Source: Sinimarinibacterium flocculans
Lineage (GTDB): Bacteria > Pseudomonadota > Gammaproteobacteria > Nevskiales > Nevskiaceae
DNA length: 64,000 nucleotides
Direction: 5' to 3'
Assembly (NCBI RefSeq): GCF_003201205.1
Contig: NZ_QICN01000001.1
Location: 682,001 to 746,000, forward strand
Part shown: one piece after another, positions 41,019 through 50,024 of the stretch
How positions within the stretch are numbered: position 1 is the first letter of the stretch
Layout of the letters: each line of letters starts with the position of its first letter
Translations under genes and position numbers: made by a program
Notes under the pieces: generated by a model
What the model saw: the letters and a program-made list of their open reading frames with translations, nothing else
Databases searched by the model: none
Told to the model about the DNA's origin: nothing

Positions 41019-41513
41019 TCATTCCCGCACGAGGCTCAGGCGCACGCTGACCTGCCCGGGGCGGGCACCCCGCTCGATCTCCGCGGTGGCGGCGCCGATG
41101 CCGTAACGGGTTTCCAGGTCCTGCAGCCAGCGCAGCAGGTTGTCGAAGGAGACGTCCTCGATCCAGACCTTGACCTCGCGATCGCCTTCCGGCTGCACGC
41201 GCGACGGCGGCTTGCCGAGCAGCGGCGAACGACTCGTGCGGTCGACGGCTGCCAGCAGCGAGGTGCTGCGATCGACCCGGCTGCCGGCGCCGTTCGCCCG
41301 CACCAGCACGGCGGCCTGTTCGATGCGCGTGGCGAGCGCGCGGGCGCGTTCGAGCGCATCGGCCCGCTGCCGGTGCGCATCGACGACGGGTTCCCAGGCC
41401 AGCAGGTAGACCAGCACGAGCAGCAACAGGGCTGCGCCGCCGAGCACGATCAGACGCTCGCGCGGAGCCAGCTGCTGCAACGAAGACTGGAGCTGTTCGT
41501 AGAGCTGGTTCAT
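41019..41513 (-). CDS. gspM: Type II secretion protein GspM
   Basis: This 164-residue bitopic protein has a short cytoplasmic start (MNQLYEQLQSSLQQLAPRER), one transmembrane helix (LIVLGGAALLLLVLVYLLAW) and a periplasmic ferredoxin-like domain ending VSVRLSLVRE. With GspL it forms the inner-membrane platform. The ATG at 41513 overlaps the gspL stop by 4 nt. Confidence 0.9.
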   Translation of the reverse strand: MNQLYEQLQSSLQQLAPRERLIVLGGAALLLLVLVYLLAWEPVVDAHRQRADALERARALATRIEQAAVLVRANGAGSRVDRSTSLLAAVDRTSRSPLLGKPPSRVQPEGDREVKVWIEDVSFDNLLRWLQDLETRYGIGAATAEIERGARPGQVSVRLSLVRE

Positions 41514-42715
41514 GTCGGCGTGAGCTTGATGCGGATCTGTACGCCTTCGCTGCCGGCGTTGGCGGACTGCACCTCGAGACGCGCCGCGCGTCCTTGTGCG
41601 AACCAGGCCTTGAGCTGTTCGAGCGCCTGCAGCCCTTCGGCACGCATGCTCGCGTACAGCGCCGAGTCGCGGTACTGCAGCGCCTCGAGACGCAGATCCG
41701 GCACCGCCCCGATCGCTTCCGCGGCGACGTTCATCAGGCCGAGCAGCTCCGCGCTCGCGGGCTCGCCCTCGAGGCGTGCGAGCTGCTGGCCGAGCTGCGC
41801 CTCGAGGTCGACGATGCGCGTTTCCTCGGGAAAGATCTCGCGGTAGCGCTGCTGGTTGCGTTCGCTCAGTGCCTGCAGTTCGGTACCGAGGCGCCAGGCC
41901 TCCACACCATGCAGGGTGGCGCCCAGCACCAGCGCGACAACAGCGAGGCTCGCCGCCAGCCGCCAGGGGCGCCACAGCCGCAGCCAGTCCTGACGTGCGG
42001 AGTAGTCTCCCTGCAGCAGGTCGATCGCCGCACTGTCACCGAGGTGCTGCAGCAGGGCCTCGAGCGGATGCGCGAATCCGTGCAGGGGCTCGCCGGCCCA
42101 CGGCAGCGTGCTGGGGTCGAAGTCCTGGTCCCGCGCGATCAGGATGCGCAGGCGGCGTTGGCGATCGGCATCGGCGAGTTGCAGGCACAGATCGAGGTCT
42201 TCGCGCGCGCAGACGAAGCCGGTGTTGCCCGAGGTCCTCGCCAGCACCTCATCGCCATCGACGAGCAGGCTGAACTGGTCCTCGGCCGGTATCGGCAGCG
42301 CGAGGATGTCGGGATACAGGGCGTCCGGCCGCACGCCGCGTTCGGCAAAGAACCCGAGGTATTCCTCGAGGCGCTGCCTGGCGATCACCGCCACCGGCCA
42401 CTGGCCTTGCGCGTCGCGCGCGCCGATCGCGAAGTGCAGGGTCTCGACGTCGTCGGCGAGCTGGTCCTCGAGCGCGTAGGGCACCGCCTGCAGGACCTTC
42501 GCGGCCTGCCGCGCCGGCACCGCCACGGTGCACAGCCGAACATCGGCCGACGGCACCAGCACGACGACCCGGCGTCCGGCGGCCAGCGGCAGCAGCGTTT
42601 CTAGCGGTGCCTGCTCGATCGGGAACGAGGACACCGCATCGGCGCGGGCGATGCAGTAAGCCGTTGGCGCCGCGGGGTCAGCCGCGCGCATGCGTATGTA
42701 GAGGGTCTCGCGCAC
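41510..42715 (-). CDS. gspL: Type II secretion protein GspL
   Basis: This 401-residue protein has a cytoplasmic actin-like domain (about 1-235) that recruits the GspE ATPase, a transmembrane helix (LAASLAVVALVLGATLHGVEAW) and a periplasmic domain that pairs with GspM. Its first codon shares a base with the stop of gspK, so translation is coupled. GspE itself is not encoded here. Confidence 0.9.
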   Translation of the reverse strand: MRETLYIRMRAADPAAPTAYCIARADAVSSFPIEQAPLETLLPLAAGRRVVVLVPSADVRLCTVAVPARQAAKVLQAVPYALEDQLADDVETLHFAIGARDAQGQWPVAVIARQRLEEYLGFFAERGVRPDALYPDILALPIPAEDQFSLLVDGDEVLARTSGNTGFVCAREDLDLCLQLADADRQRRLRILIARDQDFDPSTLPWAGEPLHGFAHPLEALLQHLGDSAAIDLLQGDYSARQDWLRLWRPWRLAASLAVVALVLGATLHGVEAWRLGTELQALSERNQQRYREIFPEETRIVDLEAQLGQQLARLEGEPASAELLGLMNVAAEAIGAVPDLRLEALQYRDSALYASMRAEGLQALEQLKAWFAQGRAARLEVQSANAGSEGVQIRIKLTPT

Positions 42716-43674
42716 TATTCGACGTCGGTGCTGCGCCCGTAGACAGCCGGAGGTGCTCCCGGCGGGCGGAAGTAGAAACTATACAGGGCGACCCGCCCGC
42801 TGCCTATGAAGACTTCGGAGCGCAACATGAAAAAGCTGCTGCTCACGGACATCATGCCGGAGGGTGCGTCCTCCGCGGTGAAGACGCCGCTCGCGCTGAA
42901 CAGCGCCTGCACATCCTCCGCCGGCTTTTCGATGCGCTCGGCGGCAAAGGTCTCGATGGCCGGGCGCGGCTCGGCGGCGAGCGCGAGCAGCACCGGCAGC
43001 GGCGCCGTGTTGACGTTGATCGGCACGCCGGTCTGCGGCACGGCGGTGACGACGCCGGCGAGCGCCTGGTAGATCTCGCGCGTGATGCCGCGGATCGCGA
43101 GCAGTTCCGACACACTCGTGATCATGCGGTTGCCGGCGCGATAGGGCGGGTCGAGCCGCAGGTAGTCGTTGTCCTCGGCGCCGTCGGCCCCGGTCGGCTC
43201 GCTGTCGGCATCGATCCAGTCGCGGATCGCGGCGCCGATCGCGCGGGCCTGGTAGTCGTCGGCGACGTCGAGCACGCCCAGCAGACGCGTGAAGACCCGC
43301 AGTTGCTGCTCGTACTCAGTCGTGTCCGGCGTGCCGAGATTGTTGAGGTTGAAGCGCCCCTGCAGGTCCGTCACCTGGCCGCGCGCGAATCCCTCGTCGA
43401 TCGGCAGGTAGTCGACCGGCTGCGCCCAGAGGTCGGTCAGCGCATCGATGCGGTTGTCGTCGAGATCGCGTTCGAGCACGGACTTGACCCAGGACTCGAC
43501 GCCCGCGGCATACCACCACGCAAGCTCCGACTCCTGCAGGTTGGCAGTGCGGCGGATCGCGATATTGGCCGAGACCAGGATCGCGGTGGACGCCATCGCC
43601 GCGAGCGCCACCACGAGTACTGCGGTGATCAGCGCGATGCCGCGCTGGCGACGGAATGGGCGCGGGTTCGCCAT
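42715..43674 (-). CDS. gspK: Type II secretion minor pseudopilin GspK
   Basis: This 319-residue protein has a prepilin leader (MANPRPFRRQRG) followed by IALITAVLVVALAAMAS and the large GspK globular domain (WWYAAGVESW, QGRFNLNNL, INVNTAPLPVLLAL). As known for GspK, the mature N-terminus lacks Glu5. It caps the pseudopilus tip with GspI and GspJ. The ATG at 43674 overlaps the gspJ stop by one base (TGATG). Confidence 0.92.
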   Translation of the reverse strand: MANPRPFRRQRGIALITAVLVVALAAMASTAILVSANIAIRRTANLQESELAWWYAAGVESWVKSVLERDLDDNRIDALTDLWAQPVDYLPIDEGFARGQVTDLQGRFNLNNLGTPDTTEYEQQLRVFTRLLGVLDVADDYQARAIGAAIRDWIDADSEPTGADGAEDNDYLRLDPPYRAGNRMITSVSELLAIRGITREIYQALAGVVTAVPQTGVPINVNTAPLPVLLALAAEPRPAIETFAAERIEKPAEDVQALFSASGVFTAEDAPSGMMSVSSSFFMLRSEVFIGSGRVALYSFYFRPPGAPPAVYGRSTDVE

Positions 43675-44429
43675 CACTCGTCCGGCGTGTCCGGCCCGGG
43701 GCCTGGTCCCGGGCCCGGGCCGGGCCCTGGCCCCGGACCTGCGCCGGGGTCGTCGGGATTGTTTGGCCTGCCACCCGAGCGCGTCGGGATGGTCGGGAAA
43801 TCGGAACCGATGCGGAACAGATAGAACACCTCGCCGAGGTCTTCGGTCTCCAGTGTCAACTCGATCGCGCGCGGCGGCTCGGCCAGTTCCGGCTGGTCGA
43901 CGATCTCGGCCGGCCAGCTGTCGCGCCACTCGCGGGCCTGGTCGAGGTAGCGCCAGCGCAGGCTCACGACGCGGTCCAGCAGGACGACTTCCACCGGGGC
44001 GCTGTCCTGCGCAAGGTCGAGGACACGCCAGGACATGCGGATCAGCTCGCCCTCCTCGAAGCGGTAGGCCACGCGTTCGAGTCCGGCGCGCGGCAGGCGC
44101 AGCGGGTTGCGCCAGCCCGCACGCGTCAACTCGAGATAGCCGCGCTCGCCGGCGCGAACGGCCGGCTGCGCGTCGCCGAAGCCGTCGCGGGCCGGCCGGT
44201 AGCGGATCTGCTGCAGGTCGTTGCGCAGGCGCAGATAGGCCTTCTGCAGCTGCGCGATGCGCGCCTGCGCCTGCTCGACCTGGGCACGTGTCTTGAGCAC
44301 CGAGTCGAGCCCGCCGTACGCCATCAGCGAGAACACCGCGAAGATGGCGATCACCACCACCAGCTCCAGCAGCGTGAAACCGGCCTGCCGCCGGCGGTCG
44401 GCGCAGCGCGGGTCGACCGGCCGTCTCAT
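43674..44429 (-). CDS. gspJ: Type II secretion minor pseudopilin GspJ with Gly-Pro tail
   Basis: This 251-residue protein has a prepilin cleavage site (RRRQAG/FTLLELVV, mature Glu5 present) and the GspJ body (LDSVLKTRAQVEQAQARIAQLQ, YRFEEGELIRMSWRVLD). The last ~25 residues are an unusual run of Gly-Pro dipeptides ending DTPDE, not part of the usual fold. It lies between gspI and gspK with overlapping ends. Confidence 0.9.
   Translation of the reverse strand: MRRPVDPRCADRRRQAGFTLLELVVVIAIFAVFSLMAYGGLDSVLKTRAQVEQAQARIAQLQKAYLRLRNDLQQIRYRPARDGFGDAQPAVRAGERGYLELTRAGWRNPLRLPRAGLERVAYRFEEGELIRMSWRVLDLAQDSAPVEVVLLDRVVSLRWRYLDQAREWRDSWPAEIVDQPELAEPPRAIELTLETEDLGEVFYLFRIGSDFPTIPTRSGGRPNNPDDPGAGPGPGPGPGPGPGPGPDTPDE
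43690..43746. repeat. Gly-Pro coding low-complexity repeat in gspJ
   Basis: A run of GGGCCC-like units (ggcccggggcctggtcccgg and onward) encodes consecutive Gly-Pro pairs on the minus strand. The DNA is nearly pure G and C and prone to slippage, so copy number probably varies between strains. Confidence 0.7.
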
Positions 44430-44797
44430 TTCCGGCCCGTGTCGGCGAGAAACGCCGAGAGCGTCGCCGCGTTGCCGTCACGTCGCGGCGACAGCACGCG
44501 GATGTTCACGCGACGGAGCTTGTCGTCGGTCGTCTCCAGAACCTCGACACGCCACTCCCAGGTCTGACCGGCCAGCTCCATCTCGCCGTCCGAGCGGCCG
44601 ACATCCGGCCACACCGGCTGCAGTTCGATCTCGGTGAGGCGGTTGTGCGCGACCCACAGCGCCATTGTGCGCTCGCGCAGGTGCGCGGCGTTGTCGGCGT
44701 AGCGCGCCATGCCGGACAGGATCGCGGCCATGGCCATCGCCAGCACCGCAACCGCGGCGACCATCTCGATCAGCGTGAAGCCGCGATCGCGTCTCAC
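44426..44797 (-). CDS. gspI: Type II secretion minor pseudopilin GspI
   Basis: This 123-residue prepilin has a short leader (MRRDRG) cleaved before FTLIEMVAAVAVLAMAMAA, with Glu5. The GspI body includes ALWVAHNRLTEIELQP. It nucleates the tip complex with GspJ and GspK. Starts and stops overlap gspH and gspJ by 4 nt each. Confidence 0.93.
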   Translation of the reverse strand: MRRDRGFTLIEMVAAVAVLAMAMAAILSGMARYADNAAHLRERTMALWVAHNRLTEIELQPVWPDVGRSDGEMELAGQTWEWRVEVLETTDDKLRRVNIRVLSPRRDGNAATLSAFLADTGRK

Positions 44798-45390
44798 AGC
44801 AGACGGTCCTGATCGAGGCGTTCGAGCGTCAGCCGGCCGAGCAGGTCGCCGGACAGCCGGTGGGCGGCATCGACACCGGCCGCCGTGAGGTCGAGCGAGA
44901 ATGGCGTGAGTTCGCCGCTCGACAGGAACAGGACCTGCGGTTCGAGTTCCGGCGCCTCGTCGTCTTCACGCGAGGCGGCCCGCGGCGTCTGGTCCTGCGC
45001 CGGCGGGACCGGCCGGCCGTCGACGCGCAGGCGGATTTCCAGCGGCAGCGGAATCGGTCGCGGCCGCAGCGGTCCCTCGGCGATAGGCGCCCAGCGTCCT
45101 TCGCCGCCGACGGCGAGGAACTGGTATTGCGATTCGGTGTAGCGAAAGCCGATCTCGAAGCCCTTGAGTTCGGCTTCCTCGAGCGCCAGCCGGAACAGCT
45201 CTTCGAGCCGGCGGGCCTCGAGGTCCAGCGTGTCGCCGGCGGCACGATCACCGACGGACAGCGTCGCGAAGGTCAGCATGATGCCGATGATCAGCACCAC
45301 GACCATCACCTCGACCAGCGTGAAGCCGCGCATCAGGCGCGGAACGCGAACCGGCGCAGCGACGGCGGTGCAGCTCCGGTTCGCTGCCAT
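44794..45390 (-). CDS. gspH: Type II secretion minor pseudopilin GspH
   Basis: This protein of up to 198 residues has the prepilin sequence MRGFTLVEVMVVVLIIGIM, and its body contains ARRLEELFRLALEEAELKG as in GspH. Two starts are possible. ATG 45390 gives a 22-residue basic leader, and ATG 45333 leaves only a three-residue leader before the cleavage point; neither has a strong ribosome site. A Pro/Asp/Glu-rich loop (about 120-150) is longer than usual. Confidence 0.85.
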   Translation of the reverse strand: MAANRSCTAVAAPVRVPRLMRGFTLVEVMVVVLIIGIMLTFATLSVGDRAAGDTLDLEARRLEELFRLALEEAELKGFEIGFRYTESQYQFLAVGGEGRWAPIAEGPLRPRPIPLPLEIRLRVDGRPVPPAQDQTPRAASREDDEAPELEPQVLFLSSGELTPFSLDLTAAGVDAAHRLSGDLLGRLTLERLDQDRLL

Positions 45391-45419
45391 GGCCGTGATC
45401 CGGATCGCGATAACCGGCC

Positions 45420-45863
45420 CTAGTTCAGGTTCCAGTTGCCGATGTCCGCGGCGGCGCCTTCACCGCCGGGCTGGTTGTCGGCCCCCAGCGAGAACAGGTC
45501 GAATTCGCTGCGCGTGCCCGGATTGAGATACTGGTAGGCGTTGCCCCAGGGGTCCTTCGGCAGCGTCTTGATGTAGCCGCCGCTGCGGTAGTTGCGCGGC
45601 TCGGGTTCGCCGCCGGGCTTGCTGACCAGCGACTCCAGGCCCTGCTGCGTGCTCGGATAGACGTAGTTGTCCAGCTTGTAGAGATTGAGCTGGGCCTCGA
45701 GCACGCGGATGTCCTGCTTGGCCTTCGTGATGCGGGCGTCGTCCGGCCTGTCCATAATGCGCGGCACGACGACGGCCGCGAGAATGCCGAGAATCACGAC
45801 GACCACCATGATCTCGATCAGCGTGAAACCGCGTTGTGCGCGTAGCGTCCGGAAGTCCGTCAT
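45420..45863 (-). CDS. gspG: Type II secretion major pseudopilin GspG
   Basis: This 147-residue major pseudopilin has leader MTDFRTLRAQRG, cleavage before FTLIEIMVVVVILGILAAVVVP, and the diagnostic core KLDNYVYPSTQQGLESLV, KDPWGNAYQY and the calcium-site end FDLFSLGADNQPGGEG. It leads the gspG-N operon. gspC, D, E and F are not in this window. It is divergent from the rhombosortase with only 12 nt between start codons. Confidence 0.96.
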   Translation of the reverse strand: MTDFRTLRAQRGFTLIEIMVVVVILGILAAVVVPRIMDRPDDARITKAKQDIRVLEAQLNLYKLDNYVYPSTQQGLESLVSKPGGEPEPRNYRSGGYIKTLPKDPWGNAYQYLNPGTRSEFDLFSLGADNQPGGEGAAADIGNWNLN

Positions 45864-45875
45864 TGTCGAATCAGG

Positions 45876-46574
45876 ATGAGCGAAATCGGTGGGCCCGGTG
45901 AAGGGTCTGAACGGGGGCCTGCGCGGGCGGCGCGGATCATAACAGAGTCGTCCTACCGCTCCGCCGCGCTGTGGGTCGGTCCGTGTGCGCTTGTGACTGC
46001 GATGCTGGTCGCGGAGTTCCTCGGCGACTGGGCACGGACGTGGTTGGCGTTCGACCGCGCCGCCATCGCCGACGGTCAGTGGTGGCGGCTGCTGACCGGC
46101 AACTTCGCCCACCTGGGCTGGTACCACTGGATGCTCAACGCCCTGGGCGTGCTGGTGCTGGTGTTGCTGTGTCCGCAGCCGTTGTCGCTGTGGATCTGGC
46201 TGCGCCGCGTGGCCTTGATCGGGATCGGCATGAGCCTGTGCCTGTGGTGGTTCGTTCCGGGGCTCGTCCACTACGTCGGCATGTCCGGCGTCATCCACGG
46301 GCTGTTCCTGCTGGGGCTGGCCCCGCAGGTGCGGCGCGGTGATCTGATCGCGCTCGGCTGCCTGCTCTACCTTCTTGGTAAGATCGGCTGGGAGCTGTAC
46401 GCAGGCGCGCCGCTGTCGGACGAAGCCGCGATCGGCGGCCGGGTCGTCGTCGAATCGCATCTCTTCGGTACGCTCAGCGCTGCCGTCTACGGCGCGGTCT
46501 TCGGCAGCTTCGGCGGCCGTGAAGGCCGCCGTCACGAGGCGGCGCCGTCATCCATACCAAACGACGACGAATGA
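45876..46574 (+). CDS. rrtA: Rhombosortase (GlyGly-CTERM protease)
   Basis: This 232-residue integral membrane protease of the rhomboid superfamily has about six helices. The catalytic Ser137 is in YVGMSGVIHG and His195 in VVESHLFGT. His84 and Asn88 in WYHWMLNAL correspond to the rhomboid oxyanion residues. Rhombosortases cut the GlyGly-CTERM tail of surface proteins that use type II secretion, and this gene is back to back with the gsp operon. The start at 45876 is uncertain because the first 25 residues look non-structural. Its stop overlaps fabD by 4 nt (ATGA). I found no GlyGly-CTERM substrate here. Confidence 0.85.
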   Translation: MSEIGGPGEGSERGPARAARIITESSYRSAALWVGPCALVTAMLVAEFLGDWARTWLAFDRAAIADGQWWRLLTGNFAHLGWYHWMLNALGVLVLVLLCPQPLSLWIWLRRVALIGIGMSLCLWWFVPGLVHYVGMSGVIHGLFLLGLAPQVRRGDLIALGCLLYLLGKIGWELYAGAPLSDEAAIGGRVVVESHLFGTLSAAVYGAVFGSFGGREGRRHEAAPSSIPNDDE

Positions 46575-47503
46575 ACTACGCGATGCTGTTTCCCGGCCAG
46601 GGGTCGCAATCGGTCGGGATGCTGGGGGGCTATACCGCACCGGTGGTCCGGCAGACGTTCGAGGAAGCCTCGGACGCGCTCGGATGGGACCTGGCCGTAC
46701 TGGTGCGTGAAGGACCGGAGCAGGAGCTGGGGCGCACGCAGCGCACGCAGCCAGCGCTGCTCGCGGCCGACATCGCGCTGTGGCGCCTGTGGCAGGCGCA
46801 GTCGCTGCCGGCGCCGTCGGCCCTGGCCGGACACAGCCTCGGCGAGTACGCCGCACTGGTGGCGGGCGGCGCGCTGGATTTCGCCGATGCCCTGCGCCTG
46901 GTCGAGCGCCGCGGCCAGCTGATGCAGTCCGCGGTGCCCGAAGGCGAGGGCGGCATGGCCGCGGTGATCGGCCTCGACGATGCCCAGGTCGACGCGCTGT
47001 GTGCCGCCTATCCCGGCGAGGGCGTGCTCGAACCGGCGAACTTCAACTCCCCCGGCCAGGTCGTCGTCGCCGGTCACCTGCCCGCGGTGGAGTGGGTGCT
47101 CGCCAACGCCAAGGCGCAGGGTGCGCGCATGGCGGTCAAGGTGCCGATGTCGGTGCCTTCGCACTGTTCGCTGATGCGCGATGCGGCCGATGCGCTGTAC
47201 CTCGCGCTGGGGGAGGTCACGCTGCGAACGCCGTCGGTGCCGGTGTTCCACAACCTCGATGCGCGCAGCGGCCGCGAGCCCGCGTCGATACGCGCGGCCT
47301 TGCGCGACCAGCTGCACCGCCCCGTGCGCTGGACGCAGACGATCGAGACGCTGATCGCCGGCGGTGTCGCCGGCTTCGTCGAGTGCGGGCCGGGCAAGGT
47401 CCTGTGCGGACTGGGCAAGCGCATTGCCAAGGGCGTTCCCGCCCTGCCGACCGACGAGCCGGATGCCTTCGACAAGGCCTGCGCCGCGGTGACGACGGGC
47501 TGA
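46571..47503 (+). CDS. fabD: Malonyl-CoA:ACP transacylase
   Basis: This 310-residue enzyme moves malonyl groups to ACP. It has MLFPGQGSQSVGM at the N-terminus, the nucleophile Ser89 in LAGHSLGEYAAL, the histidine in MSVPSHCSLM and the C-terminal VECGPGKVLCGLGKRI. It starts the fabD-fabG-acpP-fabF run and is translationally coupled to the rhombosortase gene upstream. Confidence 0.97.
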   Translation: MNYAMLFPGQGSQSVGMLGGYTAPVVRQTFEEASDALGWDLAVLVREGPEQELGRTQRTQPALLAADIALWRLWQAQSLPAPSALAGHSLGEYAALVAGGALDFADALRLVERRGQLMQSAVPEGEGGMAAVIGLDDAQVDALCAAYPGEGVLEPANFNSPGQVVVAGHLPAVEWVLANAKAQGARMAVKVPMSVPSHCSLMRDAADALYLALGEVTLRTPSVPVFHNLDARSGREPASIRAALRDQLHRPVRWTQTIETLIAGGVAGFVECGPGKVLCGLGKRIAKGVPALPTDEPDAFDKACAAVTTG

Positions 47504-47603
47504 CACGGCGCTCTGCTATCCTGCAGGCGTCGGAAATCCAGATAACCCACATGCTCCGGAACCGCCCGGGGACCACAACCGAGTCAAGGAGCGCTGCAGG
47601 TCG

Positions 47604-48344
47604 ATGAGCGAAGGCACATCCATGTTGTCCGGGCAGACCGCACTGGTCACCGGCGCCAGCCGCGGGATCGGTCGTGCGATCGCATTGCGGCTCGCCGCCG
47701 CCGGTGCCCGGGTCATCGGTACCGCCACCAGCGACAAGGGCGCCGAGGCCATCGGCGAGGCGCTGCAGGCGAGCGGCGGGCAGGGGCGTGTGCTCGACGT
47801 GCGCGACGCGCAGTCGCTCGAACAGTTGCTCGCGGAGGTCGGTGCGGTCTCCATCCTCGTCAACAACGCCGGCGTGACTCGCGATACGCTGCTTCTGCGC
47901 ATGAAGGACGAGGACTGGACGGACGTGCTCGAAACGGACCTGACCGCGGTCTTCAGGCTGTCGCGCGCCGTGGTGCGCGGCATGATGAAGGCGCGCTACG
48001 GTCGCATCGTCAGCATCGGATCCGTGGTCGGACAGATGGGCAATCCCGGACAGGCGAACTACTGCGCGGCCAAGGCCGGACTGGTCGGCTTCTCGAAGGC
48101 GCTGGCGCAGGAGATCGGTTCTCGCGGCATCACCGTGAACGTCGTCGCGCCGGGCTTCATCGAGACCGACATGACGCGTGCGCTCGGCGAGGACGTGCGC
48201 CGCGGACTGCTCGAGCGGGTGCCGGCACAGCGGCTCGGTTCGCCGGACGACATCGCCGCGGCGGTGGCCTTTCTGGCGTCCCCTGAAGCCGGTTACATCA
48301 CCGGCGAGACCCTGCACGTCAACGGTGGCCTGCACATGGCGTGA
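47604..48344 (+). CDS. fabG: 3-oxoacyl-ACP reductase
   Basis: This 246-residue short-chain dehydrogenase reduces 3-ketoacyl-ACP with NADPH. The cofactor site is TGASRGIG (16-23), NNAG follows, and the catalytic Ser/Tyr/Lys are in SIGSVVGQMG and NYCAAKAG. The C-terminus FLASPEAGYITGETLHVNGGLHMA is classic FabG. An alternative start at MLSGQTALV six residues in is possible. Confidence 0.96.
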   Translation: MSEGTSMLSGQTALVTGASRGIGRAIALRLAAAGARVIGTATSDKGAEAIGEALQASGGQGRVLDVRDAQSLEQLLAEVGAVSILVNNAGVTRDTLLLRMKDEDWTDVLETDLTAVFRLSRAVVRGMMKARYGRIVSIGSVVGQMGNPGQANYCAAKAGLVGFSKALAQEIGSRGITVNVVAPGFIETDMTRALGEDVRRGLLERVPAQRLGSPDDIAAAVAFLASPEAGYITGETLHVNGGLHMA

Positions 48345-48420
48345 GGCACGCCGAAATCAGCGCTAAACATCTGGCCGGAAAGCCATTTGCCCATCTACTG
48401 TTTCACCCGGCGGGTTCCAC

Positions 48421-48426
48421 TACAAT
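48421..48426 (+). promoter_or_regulatory. Candidate -10 of an acpP promoter
   Basis: TACAAT lies 40 nt before the acpP start, with no convincing -35 (CTGTTT at the right distance is weak). The 121-nt spacer after fabG allows an extra promoter for the abundant acyl carrier protein. Confidence 0.4.
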
Positions 48427-48465
48427 ACGCCGGCTCTACACACCATAAACACAGCGGAGTGACGC

Positions 48466-48711
48466 ATGAGTACGCTTGAAGAGAAGGTCAAGAAGATCAT
48501 CGCTGAGCAGTTGTCGGTCAGCGAGGATCAGATCACGCCGGAGGCCTCCTTCGTCGAAGATCTGGGCGCCGATTCGCTGGACACCGTGGAACTGGTGATG
48601 GCGCTCGAAGAGGAGTTCGAGATCGACATCCCCGACGAGGAAGCCGAGAAGATCGTGACCTTCCAGGACGTACTCAACTACATCAAGGCGCACACCTCGC
48701 AGGCCGGCTGA
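48466..48711 (+). CDS. acpP: Acyl carrier protein
   Basis: This 81-residue acidic protein carries the phosphopantetheine-modified Ser37 in [19 protein letters not shown]. It is the carrier for fatty-acid synthesis. A good GGAG ribosome site precedes the ATG. Position between fabG and fabF is standard. Confidence 0.98.
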   Translation: MSTLEEKVKKIIAEQLSVSEDQITPEASFVEDLGADSLDTVELVMALEEEFEIDIPDEEAEKIVTFQDVLNYIKAHTSQAG

Positions 48712-48763
48712 ACAGCCGGGTTCTCGCGCCGCCCCCCAACCCTCCAAGATCAGGATTCGCCCC

Positions 48764-50005
48764 ATGAGCCGTAGACGCGTCGTCGTCACCGGCCTCGGCA
48801 TCGTGTCGCCCGTGGGCAACGATGTCGATACCGCGTGGAAGAACATCCTGGCCGGCCAGTCCGGCATCGGACCGATCACCACCTACGATGCGTCGGCGTT
48901 CAGCACCCGCTTCGCCGGGCTGATCCGCGATTTCAAGGCTGAGGAGTGGATGGGGGCGAAGGAGATCAAGCGCACCGATCCCTTCATCCATTACGGCGTC
49001 GCGGCCGCCAAGCAGGCGGTCCGCGACGCCGGGCTCGAGATCGACGATGCCAACCGCGAGCGCATCGGCGTCTGCGTCGGCTCGGGCATCGGGGGTATCG
49101 GCAACATCGAGGAGGAGTGCGGCAAGCTGCACGCAGGCGGCCCCCGCAAGGTGTCGCCGTTCTTCGTGCCGGCCTCGATCATCAACATGATTTCCGGCTA
49201 CATCTCGATCGACCTCGGGATCACCGGACCGAATTTCGCCGTCGTGTCGGCCTGCACGACGGCCACGCACAGCATCGGGCTCGGCGCCCGCCTGATCCAG
49301 TCGGGCGACGCCGATGTCTACATCGCCGGTGGTGCGGAAGCCGGCTCGGCACCGGCCGGCATGGCCGGCTTCTGCCAGGCCCGCGCGCTGTCGACCCGCA
49401 ACGACGAACCGCAGCGGGCGAGCCGGCCCTGGGACCGTGACCGCGACGGCTTCGTGCTCGGTGACGGCGCCGGCGTCGTCGTCCTCGAGGAACTCGAGGC
49501 CGCGCGCAAGCGCGGCGCCCGGATCTACGGAGAAGTGGTCGGCTTCGGCATGTCCAGCGACGCCTATCACATCACGCTGCCTCCGGAAGACGGACGCGGG
49601 GCCCGCCAGTGCATGGTCAACGCCATGCGCGACGCCGGCCTGAATCCGGACGACATCGATTACATCAACGCCCACGGCACCTCGACGCCGGCCGGCGATA
49701 TCGCCGAGACGCTGGCGGTCAAGGGAGCGCTCGGAGCCCACGCCGCGAAGGTGGCCGTGAGCTCGACGAAGTCGATGACCGGGCACCTGCTCGGCGCGGC
49801 GGGTGGCATCGAGGCCGTGTTTACGCTGCTCGCCCTGCGCGACCAGGTGCTGCCGCCGACGATCAATCTCGACAACCCGGGCGAAGGCTGCGATCTCGAC
49901 TACGTGCCGCACACGGCGCGCGAGGCGAAGCTCGACGTGGCGCTGTCCAATTCCTTCGGCTTCGGCGGCACCAACGGCACGCTCGCACTCAAGCGTCTGG
50001 CCTGA
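48764..50005 (+). CDS. fabF: 3-oxoacyl-ACP synthase II
   Basis: This 413-residue condensing enzyme elongates acyl-ACP. The active-site Cys164 is in [11 protein letters not shown], with the two histidines in [12 protein letters not shown] and [12 protein letters not shown] and the C-terminal [11 protein letters not shown]. Length and order after acpP are typical. Confidence 0.97.
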   Translation: MSRRRVVVTGLGIVSPVGNDVDTAWKNILAGQSGIGPITTYDASAFSTRFAGLIRDFKAEEWMGAKEIKRTDPFIHYGVAAAKQAVRDAGLEIDDANRERIGVCVGSGIGGIGNIEEECGKLHAGGPRKVSPFFVPASIINMISGYISIDLGITGPNFAVVSACTTATHSIGLGARLIQSGDADVYIAGGAEAGSAPAGMAGFCQARALSTRNDEPQRASRPWDRDRDGFVLGDGAGVVVLEELEAARKRGARIYGEVVGFGMSSDAYHITLPPEDGRGARQCMVNAMRDAGLNPDDIDYINAHGTSTPAGDIAETLAVKGALGAHAAKVAVSSTKSMTGHLLGAAGGIEAVFTLLALRDQVLPPTINLDNPGEGCDLDYVPHTAREAKLDVALSNSFGFGGTNGTLALKRLA

Positions 50006-50024
50006 CGCGGCACGGTCGGCGACG

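Noticed and set aside
43690-43746. GC repeat as CRISPR or integron-like repeat
   Set aside because: It is an in-frame dipeptide repeat of gspJ with no spacers. No CRISPR array was seen anywhere in the window.
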